This document shows positions 1 through 8,159 of a DNA stretch of 64,000 nucleotides, piece after piece (position 1 is the stretch's first letter; the number at the start of each line of letters is the position of its first letter). The stretch lies in NCBI GenBank assembly GCA_039028635.1, contig JBCCHV010000020.1, forward strand, positions 31,630 to 95,629. Reading direction: 5' to 3'. The notes beneath the pieces were generated by a model that saw only the letters and a program-made list of their open reading frames with translations, ran no database searches and was not told the origin of the DNA. The DNA is from Acidobacteriota bacterium. GTDB taxonomy: Bacteria; Acidobacteriota; Thermoanaerobaculia; Multivoradales; JBCCEF01. The position numbers and the translations under genes are program-made.

Positions 1-910
1 CGGAATACCAGTTGTGACTGTCGCTCAGGACCGGCTCGAGCAAACGGCGCAGCGGTGGCGACGAGATCACCGTCAGGGTACGGCCGGTGCGGGGTGCCAC
101 GCCCGATCCTGTCCGGACTTCGCCCTCGACGACGATGCCGCCATCGGCGAGCAGCGAGCGCAGCACCTCCCCGGCCCGCAGCAATGGGGCCGGCTCGGCA
201 AGCTGCACCGTGTAGGCGGGTTCGCTGACCGGGTACTCGCCCTCCACCAAGACCTCGCGGGTGCCCCAGCGGGGTACGAAATCCACCGTGCCGCGCCCGT
301 GGCGCTCGGCGCCGACGGTGCGAATGCGATTGATCCAGCGATAGCCCTCCGGCCCGGTGATGCGGCCGGCCTCACCGGGCCGGGGCCCGGGAGCGATCTC
401 GACCTCGAGCACGTTCTCCTCCACCGCCAGGGCCGAGGTCGGTGCGGCGAAAGCGAAGGCCGATTCGGACAGCGGCCGATCCACCGGCGCGGCGCGGCCA
501 GGAAAGCGCGTCACATCGAGCACCAGATCGCCACGCACCCGCCGCACTCCACGGCGGCGAAGGTCCGGCAGCAGCGAGTCGAGGGGAGCGTTGTCGCTCC
601 AGCGCCGGCTCCAGCTCGGGTCGGCCATCGCCACCACCACCAGATCTCCTTCGAGAGCTCCGTCGACCACCGGACCGTCCGCCAGAACCGGCGTCTCGAT
701 GCGGTAATCTGGTCCGAGATAGTGCAAACACGCAGCCGCCACCACCAGCTTTTGAACCGATGCCGGGACGAACAGCATGTCCTCGCCCCGAGCCGCGACC
801 ACCTGATCACCGACCATCGCAAGGTAGCCGCGAATCGGCTCCTGTGCCTGCGCGGCAGGCACCGGCGAGAGCAAGAGAACCACCAGCAGCGGGACCCGAA
901 GACTGTGCAT
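1..910 (-). CDS. dacB: D-alanyl-D-alanine carboxypeptidase/endopeptidase (PBP4, peptidase S13), 3' end missing
   Basis: The minus strand is open from an ATG at 908-910 to the window edge (303 codons) and has no stop, so the C-terminal part lies outside. Residues 1-22 form a signal peptide ending AAQAQ. The S13 active-site SxxK motif is SVQK at residues 51-54, followed by the family pattern of a hydrophobic helix and a conserved GDLV stretch near residue 100. The last residues, LSDSHNWYS, match the region carrying the SxN motif. The family trims or opens peptidoglycan peptides in the periplasm. The start sits 9 nt downstream of a TAGGAT hexamer, so the leader may be very short. Divergent from the ACP cluster. 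Family assignment is confident; the specific activity is not testable here. Confidence 0.85.
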   Translation of the reverse strand, partial: MHSLRVPLLVVLLLSPVPAAQAQEPIRGYLAMVGDQVVAARGEDMLFVPASVQKLVVAAACLHYLGPDYRIETPVLADGPVVDGALEGDLVVVAMADPSWSRRWSDNAPLDSLLPDLRRRGVRRVRGDLVLDVTRFPGRAAPVDRPLSESAFAFAAPTSALAVEENVLEVEIAPGPRPGEAGRITGPEGYRWINRIRTVGAERHGRGTVDFVPRWGTREVLVEGEYPVSEPAYTVQLAEPAPLLRAGEVLRSLLADGGIVVEGEVRTGSGVAPRTGRTLTVISSPPLRRLLEPVLSDSHNWYS

Positions 911-919
911 CACGGACGC

Positions 920-925
920 ATCCTA
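920..925 (-). promoter_or_regulatory. Putative -10 element of dacB
   Basis: TAGGAT on the minus strand lies 9 nt before the dacB ATG. The same TANNNT-N9-ATG arrangement is seen before asnS, mgtE and the quinone oxidoreductase gene. No convincing -35 hexamer is visible. The element lies at the dacB-proximal edge of a duplicated block, and the second copy has CGGGAT at this place. Confidence 0.4.
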
Positions 926-928
926 TTC

Positions 929-1100
929 GGTCACGGCGCTCTTGGCACAGCCCTGAGGACCATGTCCGGGGAAGCCGGCCAGGTGCGTATTAAGAGGAAG
1001 TCGGGTGCGGCGCGTCAAAAGCGCATCCCGTTCCGTCGCGGCACTCCTGACAGAGCTGTCACGACCAGGTTCGGAGATGCCGGCAAGGTGCGTATAAACT
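929..1100. repeat. Diverged tandem duplication (period 105 bp) upstream of dacB
   Basis: Two copies, about 929-995 and 1034-1100, align by eye at roughly three quarters identity. The clearest anchor is AGGTGCGTAT at 981-990 and 1086-1095. The similarity runs towards the dacB -10 region, so the block looks like a duplicated upstream or promoter region. The rest of 911-1228 holds no gene that I can support. Confidence 0.6.
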
Positions 1101-1183
1101 CCGAAGCGTCTTTTCTGTTCACGCTGGGAAACATAATCCCCCAGATCCCTCCTATAGGGGTGTGAGCTGATCACGGACAATTT

Positions 1184-1210
1184 CCTCCGGCCCTGACGGA
1201 GGTTTTATTC
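1184..1210 (+). terminator. Rho-independent terminator or attenuator just upstream of the ACP gene
   Basis: A CCTCCG/CGGAGG stem (1184-1189 with 1197-1202) is followed directly by TTTTATTC. It ends about 10 nt before the AGGAGG ribosome binding site of the ACP gene. No plus-strand gene precedes it, so it would either stop an unannotated short transcript or act as a leader attenuator for the PKS-like operon. A possible -10 (CATAAT, near 1130) lies upstream. Confidence 0.6.
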
Positions 1211-1228
1211 TTTTCCAGGAGGCCTCTG

Positions 1229-1504
1229 ATGAATCGAGAAGAGATTCGCAGCAAGATCAAGGAGATCATCGCCACGGTCGCGGACCTCGATCCGGGCGAC
1301 ATCGCCGACAGCGCCCACTTCTTCGACGACCTCAGTCTCGACTCCCTCTCCCTCCTCGAGATCGGAGTCGATCTCGACTACGAGTTCCGCCTCGCTGCCC
1401 CCGATCTCGACGAACGCATCAAGACCGTCCAGACCATGCCGCAGGCCGTCGAGCTGGTTGCAACAATGTTGGAGGAGAAGAACTCCCGCGCCGAAGTGGC
1501 CTGA
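1229..1504 (+). CDS. Acyl carrier protein
   Basis: A 91-residue protein with the phosphopantetheine site LDSLSLLEI, Ser39 being the predicted attachment residue, inside a typical acidic four-helix ACP. An AGGAGG sequence lies 7 nt before the ATG. It is the first gene of a five-gene unit and ends 6 nt before the ketosynthase start, so it is most likely the dedicated carrier for this ketosynthase pair rather than the general fatty-acid ACP. The C-terminus (EEKNSRAEVA) runs slightly past the fold. It would carry the growing acyl or polyene chain in the cytoplasm. The ACP assignment is firm; the pathway is inferred from neighbours. Confidence 0.93.
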   Translation: MNREEIRSKIKEIIATVADLDPGDIADSAHFFDDLSLDSLSLLEIGVDLDYEFRLAAPDLDERIKTVQTMPQAVELVATMLEEKNSRAEVA

Positions 1505-1510
1505 GGCATC

Positions 1511-2722
1511 ATGGCCGACTCCATCGTCGTCACGGGAATCGGCGTCGTCAGTCCGGTCGGAATCGGCCACGCCGAGTTCTGGAGCCGCCTGCTCGCCGGG
1601 GAATCGGGCATCGCGCCGGTCACTGCTATCGACACCTCCGCCTACCGCGTCCACAACGGCGGCGAGGTCAAGGACTTCGACCCCAGGGAGCACGGCGCCG
1701 ACCCGACCTGGGGACGCGCTTCCCAGCTCGCCGTCGCCGCCGCTCGGCTGGCTCTCGCCGACGCCGGCCTGAGCGCCGGCGACTGGCAGCCGGAGCGTGC
1801 CGGCGTCGCCATGGGCACGACCTCCGGCGAGCCGCGGGAGATCGAAGCCTTCAACGATCGCTTCGTCGCCGACGACCTCGACCGCGAGGCCGGCGAGCTG
1901 ATGGCGCGGTATCCCAGCCACGTCATCGCCGGTCAAGTGGCGGCGGCGGTCGACTTCGTCGGTCTCAACACCATGTTGCCCGCCGCCTGCGCCGCCGGCA
2001 ACTACGCCATCGGCTTCGCCTACGACGCCCTGCTGGGTGGCCGCGCCGACCTCATGCTGGCCGGCGGGGCCGACGCCTTCTCGCGCATGACCTTCACCGG
2101 CTTCGCCCGCCTCGGCGCCGTCGCTCCGGACGTCTGCCGCCCCTTCGACCGCCATCGTCAGGGAATGATTCCGGGGGAAGGGGCCACCCTCCTGGTGCTC
2201 GAGCCGCTGGCCGCGGCGCGCGCCCGCGGCGCCCGCATCTACGCCCAGGTCGCCGGCTACGGGCTGTCCTGCGACGCCCATCACATGACCGCCGCCCACC
2301 CCGCCGGCGACGGCGCAGCGGCCGCCATGGAACGGGCCCTCGAGGACGCCCGGACGGCGCCCGAGGAGGTCGCCTACATCAGCGCCCACGGCACCGGAAC
2401 GCCGACCAATGACCGCCTCGAAACGCTCGCCGTCCACCAAGCTTTCGGCGAACTCGGTCGCACCATTCCGGTGAGCTCGGTGAAGTCGATGCTGGGCCAC
2501 ACCATGGGGGCGGCCTCGGCGATGGAGGCGGCGGTCTGTGCGCTGGCGGTGGCCGACGGCAAGATTCCGCCGACCATCAACTTCGAAGAGCCCGACCCGG
2601 AGTGCGACCTCGACTGTGTCCCCAACGTCGCCCGCGAGCTGCCGGTGCCGGTCGCCCTCAACAACGCCTCGGCCTTCGGCGGCAACAATGCCTCGGTGGT
2701 CTTCCGGCGGGTGCCGTCATGA
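1511..2722 (+). CDS. Beta-ketoacyl-ACP synthase (KAS II/type II PKS ketosynthase alpha-like)
   Basis: A 403-residue thiolase-fold condensing enzyme. All catalytic residues are present: Cys160 in LPAACAAG, His293 in SAHGTGTPTND, Lys325 and His330 in VKSMLGHTMG. It should catalyse decarboxylative Claisen condensation of malonyl-ACP with an ACP-bound acyl chain. The start is 6 nt after the ACP stop. Its stop overlaps the start of the next, catalytically degenerate ketosynthase (ATGA). This is the KS-alpha/KS-beta arrangement of type II PKS, aryl polyene and flexirubin systems. It resembles FabF throughout, so a fatty-acid role cannot be excluded, but its partner argues for a specialised one. Confidence 0.92.
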   Translation: MADSIVVTGIGVVSPVGIGHAEFWSRLLAGESGIAPVTAIDTSAYRVHNGGEVKDFDPREHGADPTWGRASQLAVAAARLALADAGLSAGDWQPERAGVAMGTTSGEPREIEAFNDRFVADDLDREAGELMARYPSHVIAGQVAAAVDFVGLNTMLPAACAAGNYAIGFAYDALLGGRADLMLAGGADAFSRMTFTGFARLGAVAPDVCRPFDRHRQGMIPGEGATLLVLEPLAAARARGARIYAQVAGYGLSCDAHHMTAAHPAGDGAAAAMERALEDARTAPEEVAYISAHGTGTPTNDRLETLAVHQAFGELGRTIPVSSVKSMLGHTMGAASAMEAAVCALAVADGKIPPTINFEEPDPECDLDCVPNVARELPVPVALNNASAFGGNNASVVFRRVPS

Positions 2723-3915
2723 CCGTCGTCGTCACCTCCGCCGGCCTGGTCAGCAGCCTCGGCGACACCCCTGCGTCCTTTCACCAGGCGCTTTGCGAAG
2801 GGCGTTCCGGGCAGGGTCCCGTCGACCACTTCGACTGTGATCGCCTGCCGCGGGCGGACGCCTTCCCGATCGCCGACTTCTCGCCTCGGGAGCACCTCGG
2901 GCCGGGCAACCTGCGCGCCCTCGATCGCACCTCCCGCCTGGCCACCTGTGGCGTCCAAAAGGCCCTCGATGCCGGCACCTGGGGTGACAATGGTGCCCGC
3001 GAAGGTCTCGGCCTGGTGCTCGGCACCATGTTCGGCAGCATCCGCACCATTTCGGAGTTCGATCGCCGCTGCCTCGAAGCCGGACCGCAGTACGTCAAGC
3101 CGCTCGATTTCGCCAACAGCGTGATCAACGCCGCCGCCGGTCAGGCGGCCATCTGGCACCGGCTGCCGGGGATCAACGCCACCCTCACCGGCGGCCCGAT
3201 GGCCGGCCTGCAGGCCATCGGCTACGGCGCCGACCGCATCCGCCGCGGCCGCTCCCGGTCTCTGTTGGCGGGCGGCGCCGAGGAGCTCTCCTTCGAGGCC
3301 AGCTTCGGCTTCACCCGCGCCGGGCAGGTCGCCGACGACGGCGCCCCTCGGCCCTTCTCGGACACCGGCGAGGGTTTCCTCCTCGGCGAAGGCGCCGCCT
3401 TCCTGGTGCTCGAGGAAGGCGCCGCCGCCGGTCGCCGAGGCGCCGCGCCGTTGGCCGAGGTCCGCGGTCAGGGCAATGCCTTCGACGCCTCCCGCGGTGA
3501 ACACGCGGAGCGCGCCGTCGCGACGGCCACCCGCGCCATCGGACTCGCCCTCGAGGAGGCCGGCCTGGCCGCCGGCGACATCGCCGCCGTCTTCGGCGGC
3601 GCCAGCGGCTGGCGACCGGGGGACCAGTGCGAGGCAGACGCCCTGGCCCGCATCTTCGGAGCGAGAGTCCCGGTGACGGCGATCAAGGCCTTGGTCGGCG
3701 AGTGCCTCGGCGCCTCCGGCGGTCTCCAGGCCGTTGCCGCCCTCGAGACCCTGCGCACGGGGCAGCTTCCCGGCACCCCGGGGACGACGGACGCGATGGC
3801 GGGCCTCGACGTGCCATCCACCGCCCGTGCTCTCGACCGTCCCGAGAACCTGCTGATCACCGCTGCCGGCTTCGACGGCAACCACTACGCCCTGATTCTG
3901 GGGAGAGCCACATGA
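2719..3915 (+). CDS. Chain-length-factor-like (KS-beta) ketosynthase homologue lacking the catalytic triad
   Basis: A 398-residue protein aligned over its whole length to the preceding ketosynthase. The nucleophile position reads TLTGGPMAG, placing Pro160 where Cys is expected. The HGTGT histidine is replaced in FGGASGW (Gly293). The second His is replaced in KALVGECLG (Glu328), while the Lys (323) remains. In type II PKS and aryl-polyene systems such an inactive partner dimerises with the active ketosynthase and sets chain length. The ATG at 2719 overlaps the upstream stop, so the two are translationally coupled, and the same ATGA overlap links it to the next gene. A member of the KS superfamily beyond doubt; the CLF role is inferred from pairing and residue loss. 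Confidence 0.85.
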   Translation: MTVVVTSAGLVSSLGDTPASFHQALCEGRSGQGPVDHFDCDRLPRADAFPIADFSPREHLGPGNLRALDRTSRLATCGVQKALDAGTWGDNGAREGLGLVLGTMFGSIRTISEFDRRCLEAGPQYVKPLDFANSVINAAAGQAAIWHRLPGINATLTGGPMAGLQAIGYGADRIRRGRSRSLLAGGAEELSFEASFGFTRAGQVADDGAPRPFSDTGEGFLLGEGAAFLVLEEGAAAGRRGAAPLAEVRGQGNAFDASRGEHAERAVATATRAIGLALEEAGLAAGDIAAVFGGASGWRPGDQCEADALARIFGARVPVTAIKALVGECLGASGGLQAVAALETLRTGQLPGTPGTTDAMAGLDVPSTARALDRPENLLITAAGFDGNHYALILGRAT

Positions 3916-5676
3916 GCACCGCAGCCCAGCCCAACGACCACTACGACGTCGTCATCCTCGGCGGCGGCCTCGCCGGCCAGACCCTGGCGCGCCATCTACT
4001 GCTCGAAACCGAGCGACGCATTCTGCTGCTCGAGTACCTCGACGAGCTGCCGGCGCCGCAGCAGAAGGTCGGTGAATCGTCGGTTCAGCTCGCCGGCTAT
4101 TACTTCTCGAAGGTCCTCGATCTCGAAGAGCTGCTCTTCCACGAGCACTTCATGAAGTACAACCTACGTTTCTATTGGAAGAGCGGCGACCGGCCCAACG
4201 ACGCCTTCGAGGATTACTCCCAGGCCTACATCCGACCGTTCTCCAATATCGCCAGCTACCAGCTCGATCGCAACGCCTTCGAGGGCGCCCTGCTCGAGCG
4301 CAACGGCCGCAGCGAGCGCTTCACCCATCAGCTCGGGGCGCGACGCATCAAGGCCCCCCTCGAGGGCCCCGGACCTCACCCGGTGACCTACTCGGCCGCC
4401 GGCCGGGATCACCGGGTGACCGCCGACTGGGTGGTCGACACCACCGGCCGGATGCGCTTCGTGGCCAACCGCCGCCAGCTCCAGCGCGACAATCCCATCC
4501 ACCACGGCGCCTACTTCTGGTGGGTCGATGGCCTGGTCGACATCGAAAAGCTGAGCGACCAGAGCCGCCGCCAGCAGCGCCAGCGGGCCAGCCGGCGACA
4601 GACCGGTCACCTGCCCTTTTGGCTCGCCACCAACCATTTCATGGGGCGAGGGCTTCTGGTTCTGGGTCATTCCGCTGCAGGGCAAGACCAGCCTCGGCCT
4701 GGTCTACGACCGCTCCCTGGTCGATGAAGACGAGGTCTTTTCGGTCGACAAGGCCACCGAGTGGATCTGCCGCGAGTTCCCCCTCTTCGCCCGCGACCTG
4801 CCGCAGCGCCGAGTGCTCGACGCCGCCGGCTTGCGCGACTTCTCCCACGACTGCGCCCAGACCATCAGCCGCGATCGCTGGGCCATGGCCGGCGTGTCGG
4901 GCCGCTTCTCGGACCCCCTCTACAGCCCCGGAAGCGACCTGATCGCCATCTACAACACTCTGATCGTCGATGCCATCGAGACCGAGGACGACGACGAGCT
5001 GGCCGCCAAGGTGCGTCTCTACGAGCAGCTCATGCGGGCCTCCTACTCGGCCTACGAGCCGTCCTATGCCCTGAGCTACGACGCCCTCGGCGATGCCGAG
5101 GTGTTCTCCCTCAAATACGGCTGGGAGCTGTCCGTCTACTTCGGCTTCTATGTCTTTCCCTTCATCAACGATCTGTTCACGGACCGCCGCTTCGCGGTGT
5201 CGTATCTCAAGGCCTTCTCGCGCCTCGGCCCCCTCAACCGCGGTATCCAGCAGCTGCTCAGCGACTACTTTCAGTGGAAGAAGGAGCACGTCGCGCCGCC
5301 GGCCGAGCCGCTGTGCTTCGACTTCACCCAGCTCGGCACCCTGGCGGCCGCCGAGAAGACCTTCTATGAAGTCGGCGTGGACGTCCCCCAGGCCCGCCGG
5401 GTGTTGCAGCAGCAGCTCGAAAACCTCGACGAGCTGGCGCGCCTGGTCTACGCCCGCGTCGCCGCGGTGGTGCTCGCCGAGCCGGCGGTGCTCCACAACC
5501 GGGCCTTCGTCGAGGCCATCGACCCGGCGGCCCTCGAGTTCGACCCGGACGCCATCAGGCAGCGCTGGTCGCAGGCGGCCGCCGACACCGACCGCTGGAC
5601 CTGGTCCTTCGACCCGGCGGTGCTCGACGTCTTTCCGACGGCCCGCCGCGCCGGCCTGCTGGAACAGGCTTCGTGA
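3912..5676 (+). CDS. Flavin-dependent halogenase-like FAD oxidoreductase, with a one-base frameshift
   Basis: The N-terminal part (residues 1-243) has the FAD-binding GGGLAG motif (residues 17-22) and a KVGES motif (52-56). At the GGGG run 4643-4646 one extra G shifts the frame. Removing it restores MGEGFWFWVIP, including the halogenase signature WxWxIP (residues 249-254), and a continuous 587-residue protein ending at 5676. Without correction the first frame stops at 4725-4727. The restored length and motifs fit the tryptophan-halogenase-like family, whose members halogenate or only oxidise their substrates. Its start overlaps the CLF stop, and its stop overlaps the GTG of the carotenoid-oxygenase gene. 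The indel may be a sequencing error or a real mutation. Substrate unknown; an ACP-bound polyketide or aryl polyene is an inference. Confidence 0.8.
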
Positions 5677-7094
5677 CCCAGGCCGCAGCTCCCCTCGAGG
5701 TGCTCTTCGAGCTCGACCCTTGGGAGGGAACCTGCGAGCTCGAGGCGCCGGCCACGACCCTCCCCGACTGGCTCGACGGCACCTGCTACTTCAACGGACC
5801 GGGTGCCTTCCGCAAGGGCGAGCTGGCCTATCGCCACTGGCTCGACGGCGACGGCATCGTCTCCGCCCTGACCCTCGGGCAAGGCCGCCAGCGCTTCACC
5901 CGTCGCTTCGTCGCCAGCACCAAGCGCCAGGACGAGGCGGCCGCCGGGAGGGCCCTCTACCGCACCTTTGGCACCGCCTTCGAAGGCGATCGCCTGCGCC
6001 GCGGCCTCGGTCTCGAATCGCCGGTCAACGTCAGCGCCGTCCCTTTCTCCGGCACGCTGCTGGCCTTCGGCGAGCAGGGCCTGCCCTGGTCCCTCGATCC
6101 GGTGACCCTGGAAACCCGCGGCGAGCACACCTTCGGAGGTCGTCTCAACGCCATCAGCCCCCTCTCGGCCCATCCCTGCATCGATCCCGAGAGCGGCGAA
6201 ATGTTCAACTTCGGCCTTTCCTACGCCGCCCGGCGGCCCCTCCTCAACCTCTACCGCTTCGCCGCCGATGGTGAGCTGCTGTCGCGCCGCCGGATTGGAC
6301 TGCCCTATCCCTGCTCGATCCACGACTTCGGCCTCAGCCGGCGCTTCGCGACTTTCTACGTCAACCCTCATCTGCTCGACGTCGCCTCGCTGATGAACGA
6401 CGGCCGTGCCGTCCTCGACAGCCTCTCCTGGCAGCCCGATCTCGGCAGCCAGTTGCTGGTGGTCGACCGTGAGTCGGGAGCCGAGACCGCACGCCTCGAC
6501 ATCGCCGGCCGTGCCTGCCTGCACCACATCCACAGCTTCGAGGCCGACGGGCTCTTGTTCATCGACGTCCTCGAGCTCGATGAGCCGGCCTACGAGCAGT
6601 ACCAGCCCCTGCCGTCCCTCTATGCCACCGTCGCCGCCGGCCGGCCAACTCGTTTCGTAGTCGACCCGGAAGCGTCGCGCTTGCTCGAGGAGCGCCGCCT
6701 ACCCTACGACTCGGCGCCGGACTTTCCCGCTTTCGACAGCCGCCTCGCCGACCGCGACTACGACGACTTCTGGTTCCTCGGCATCTCGGAGCGCGCGCGA
6801 CCAGGCGCCAAGTTCTTCGATCAGCTCTGCCATCTGCGCTGGAGTGACGAAGGCCAAGATCTGTGGACCTGCCCCGCCGGCCAGGTCCTGGCCAGCGAGC
6901 CGATCTTCGCCGGCCGCCCCGGGCGCCCCGGCGAAGGCCTGATCATCTGCCACCTCTTCGATCTGGCGGCGCGCCGCTCGGAGATGCTGTTTTTCGACGC
7001 TGGCGAGGTCGCCGCCGGTCCCCGCCATCGCCTGACCCTGCCGGCCGCCATCACCGCCTGCTTCCACGGGACCTTCGCCGCCAGCTCAGCCTGA
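5673..7094 (+). CDS. Carotenoid cleavage oxygenase-family protein (RPE65/CCO fold)
   Basis: A 473-residue protein starting at a GTG whose last bases overlap the upstream stop (GTGA). All four predicted non-heme iron ligands are visible: His167 in SAHPCIDPESGE, His217 in SIHDFG, His284 in CLHHIHSFE and His465 in CFHGTF at the C-terminus. The family uses O2 to cleave conjugated double bonds in carotenoids, apocarotenoids or stilbenes, or isomerises retinyl esters. No carotenoid synthesis gene (crtB, crtI) occurs in the window. The gene is coupled to KS/CLF and halogenase-like genes, so the substrate may be the polyene made by them. Fold and metal site confident; substrate unknown. Confidence 0.9.
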   Translation: MTQAAAPLEVLFELDPWEGTCELEAPATTLPDWLDGTCYFNGPGAFRKGELAYRHWLDGDGIVSALTLGQGRQRFTRRFVASTKRQDEAAAGRALYRTFGTAFEGDRLRRGLGLESPVNVSAVPFSGTLLAFGEQGLPWSLDPVTLETRGEHTFGGRLNAISPLSAHPCIDPESGEMFNFGLSYAARRPLLNLYRFAADGELLSRRRIGLPYPCSIHDFGLSRRFATFYVNPHLLDVASLMNDGRAVLDSLSWQPDLGSQLLVVDRESGAETARLDIAGRACLHHIHSFEADGLLFIDVLELDEPAYEQYQPLPSLYATVAAGRPTRFVVDPEASRLLEERRLPYDSAPDFPAFDSRLADRDYDDFWFLGISERARPGAKFFDQLCHLRWSDEGQDLWTCPAGQVLASEPIFAGRPGRPGEGLIICHLFDLAARRSEMLFFDAGEVAAGPRHRLTLPAAITACFHGTFAASSA

Positions 7095-7268
7095 CTGCCC
7101 CGCGCCGCGCCCAGCGCCTCGGCCGACAAGGTAGCGCCCGATAGCCCTGCCTCGGGCGTCCCCCTCGGCAGGTTTGTTTTCGTCTCCGAGACCTACCCTT
7201 TTCACCGCATAACGCAACAGCACCAGAGAAGGATTCGATATCGATTCATTCTCTGGGGGGACGTTGCG

Positions 7269-7964
7269 ATGGAATTTGGGGCGAGGGTCCGGGTCCTGGC
7301 GCTGGCGCAGAGCTTGATCACCACTCTCCAGGGCGACAGCCCGGGAGCTCTCCTCGACCTCGGAGACGAAGATCCGAGATCTCTCTACCGGCAGCTGCTG
7401 GTCTACGACGAGCCGGATCGCGACGACCGCCCCTTGTTCATCGCCGCCGAGACCTACGAAGCGGAGGGCAGGCCCGCCGCCGCCGCGGTTCTCTTCGCCC
7501 TCGAGCACGATCGCCGGCTGAACGCCGAGGGTCCCTTGGAACGGACCGCCCGCGCCGCCTTGCGCTTCCGCCTGGCGGCCGCCCTCTGGCGCGACGGCGG
7601 TCGTCTCTTCATCCAGCAGGCGATTCCCGTCCTCGAGGGCATCCTGCAGCACCTCGACGACGATTCGCCGGCCAATCTGCGGTTTCACGTCCTCGAGCAC
7701 TTGGGCTACAACCGCGCCGCCCTCGGACAGTCGCGAGAGGCGGCCGAAGCCTTTCTGCGCGCCGAGCGCTGGGCGCCGAACGGCGACACTCGGGGCGCCG
7801 TCATCGTGCTCGCCGCCGAGGCCCTCGATCACGGCGTCGGCCAGCACGCGGCGGAGCACCTGCTGCGCTCCCGCTGGCAGGTGCTGAAGGACGTCCAGGA
7901 TGTCCAGGTACTCGGCCGCTGGCTGCCCTTCCTCTCGATCCAAAGCGACGCCGAGGAGGAATAG
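7269..7964 (+). CDS. Conserved hypothetical, alpha-helical TPR-like protein
   Basis: A 231-residue protein with no signal peptide or membrane segment. I do not recognise a family. It is rich in Ala/Leu helices, and the stretch around residues 60-170 (EAEGRPAAAAVLFALEHD, then GYNRAALGQSREAAEAFLRA) has the spacing of TPR-type helical pairs, suggesting a scaffold role. A GGGGGG ribosome binding site precedes the ATG by about 8 nt, and a TATCGAT hexamer lies about 30 nt upstream. It stands alone, 174 nt after the PKS-like unit and separated by its own leader, so it is probably not part of that operon. Confidence 0.75.
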   Translation: MEFGARVRVLALAQSLITTLQGDSPGALLDLGDEDPRSLYRQLLVYDEPDRDDRPLFIAAETYEAEGRPAAAAVLFALEHDRRLNAEGPLERTARAALRFRLAAALWRDGGRLFIQQAIPVLEGILQHLDDDSPANLRFHVLEHLGYNRAALGQSREAAEAFLRAERWAPNGDTRGAVIVLAAEALDHGVGQHAAEHLLRSRWQVLKDVQDVQVLGRWLPFLSIQSDAEEE

Positions 7965-8066
7965 CCGGGCCCGTCATCGCCGAGCCCGGCCAGGCCTCTG
8001 GCAGTATTCCCTGTACTGCCGGACATTCCGAGTGCTAACATGCACCAGCACCTATTGAAAGGGGCC

Positions 8067-8094
8067 CTTCGGGCCGACTCCGCTCGGCCCGAAG
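8067..8094 (+). promoter_or_regulatory. Perfect 11-bp hairpin in the leader of the secreted protein/protease operon
   Basis: CTTCGGGCCGA (8067-8077) pairs exactly with TCGGCCCGAAG (8084-8094) across a 6-nt loop. No T-run follows, so it is not a classical terminator. A second smaller stem (GGCAGT/ACTGCC, 8000-8005 with 8015-8020) lies upstream. It may affect mRNA stability or end the upstream transcript. Confidence 0.45.
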
Positions 8095-8159
8095 ACTGAA
8101 TTCGGGAGGACTCCGCCGCTTCCTCCCTCCGAACCACTCGTTGATGAGGAGGAAGCAAG

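Noticed and set aside
14..1165. Long plus-strand open frame over the dacB region
   Set aside because: It is antisense to dacB, which has a signal peptide and the SVQK motif. The plus-strand product is Arg/His/Ala-rich with no domain, as expected from high GC.
5673..7094. Evidence of a carotenoid or retinal pathway from the CCO gene alone
   Set aside because: No crt or opsin gene is in the window and the gene is coupled to PKS-like genes, so a carotenoid substrate should not be assumed.
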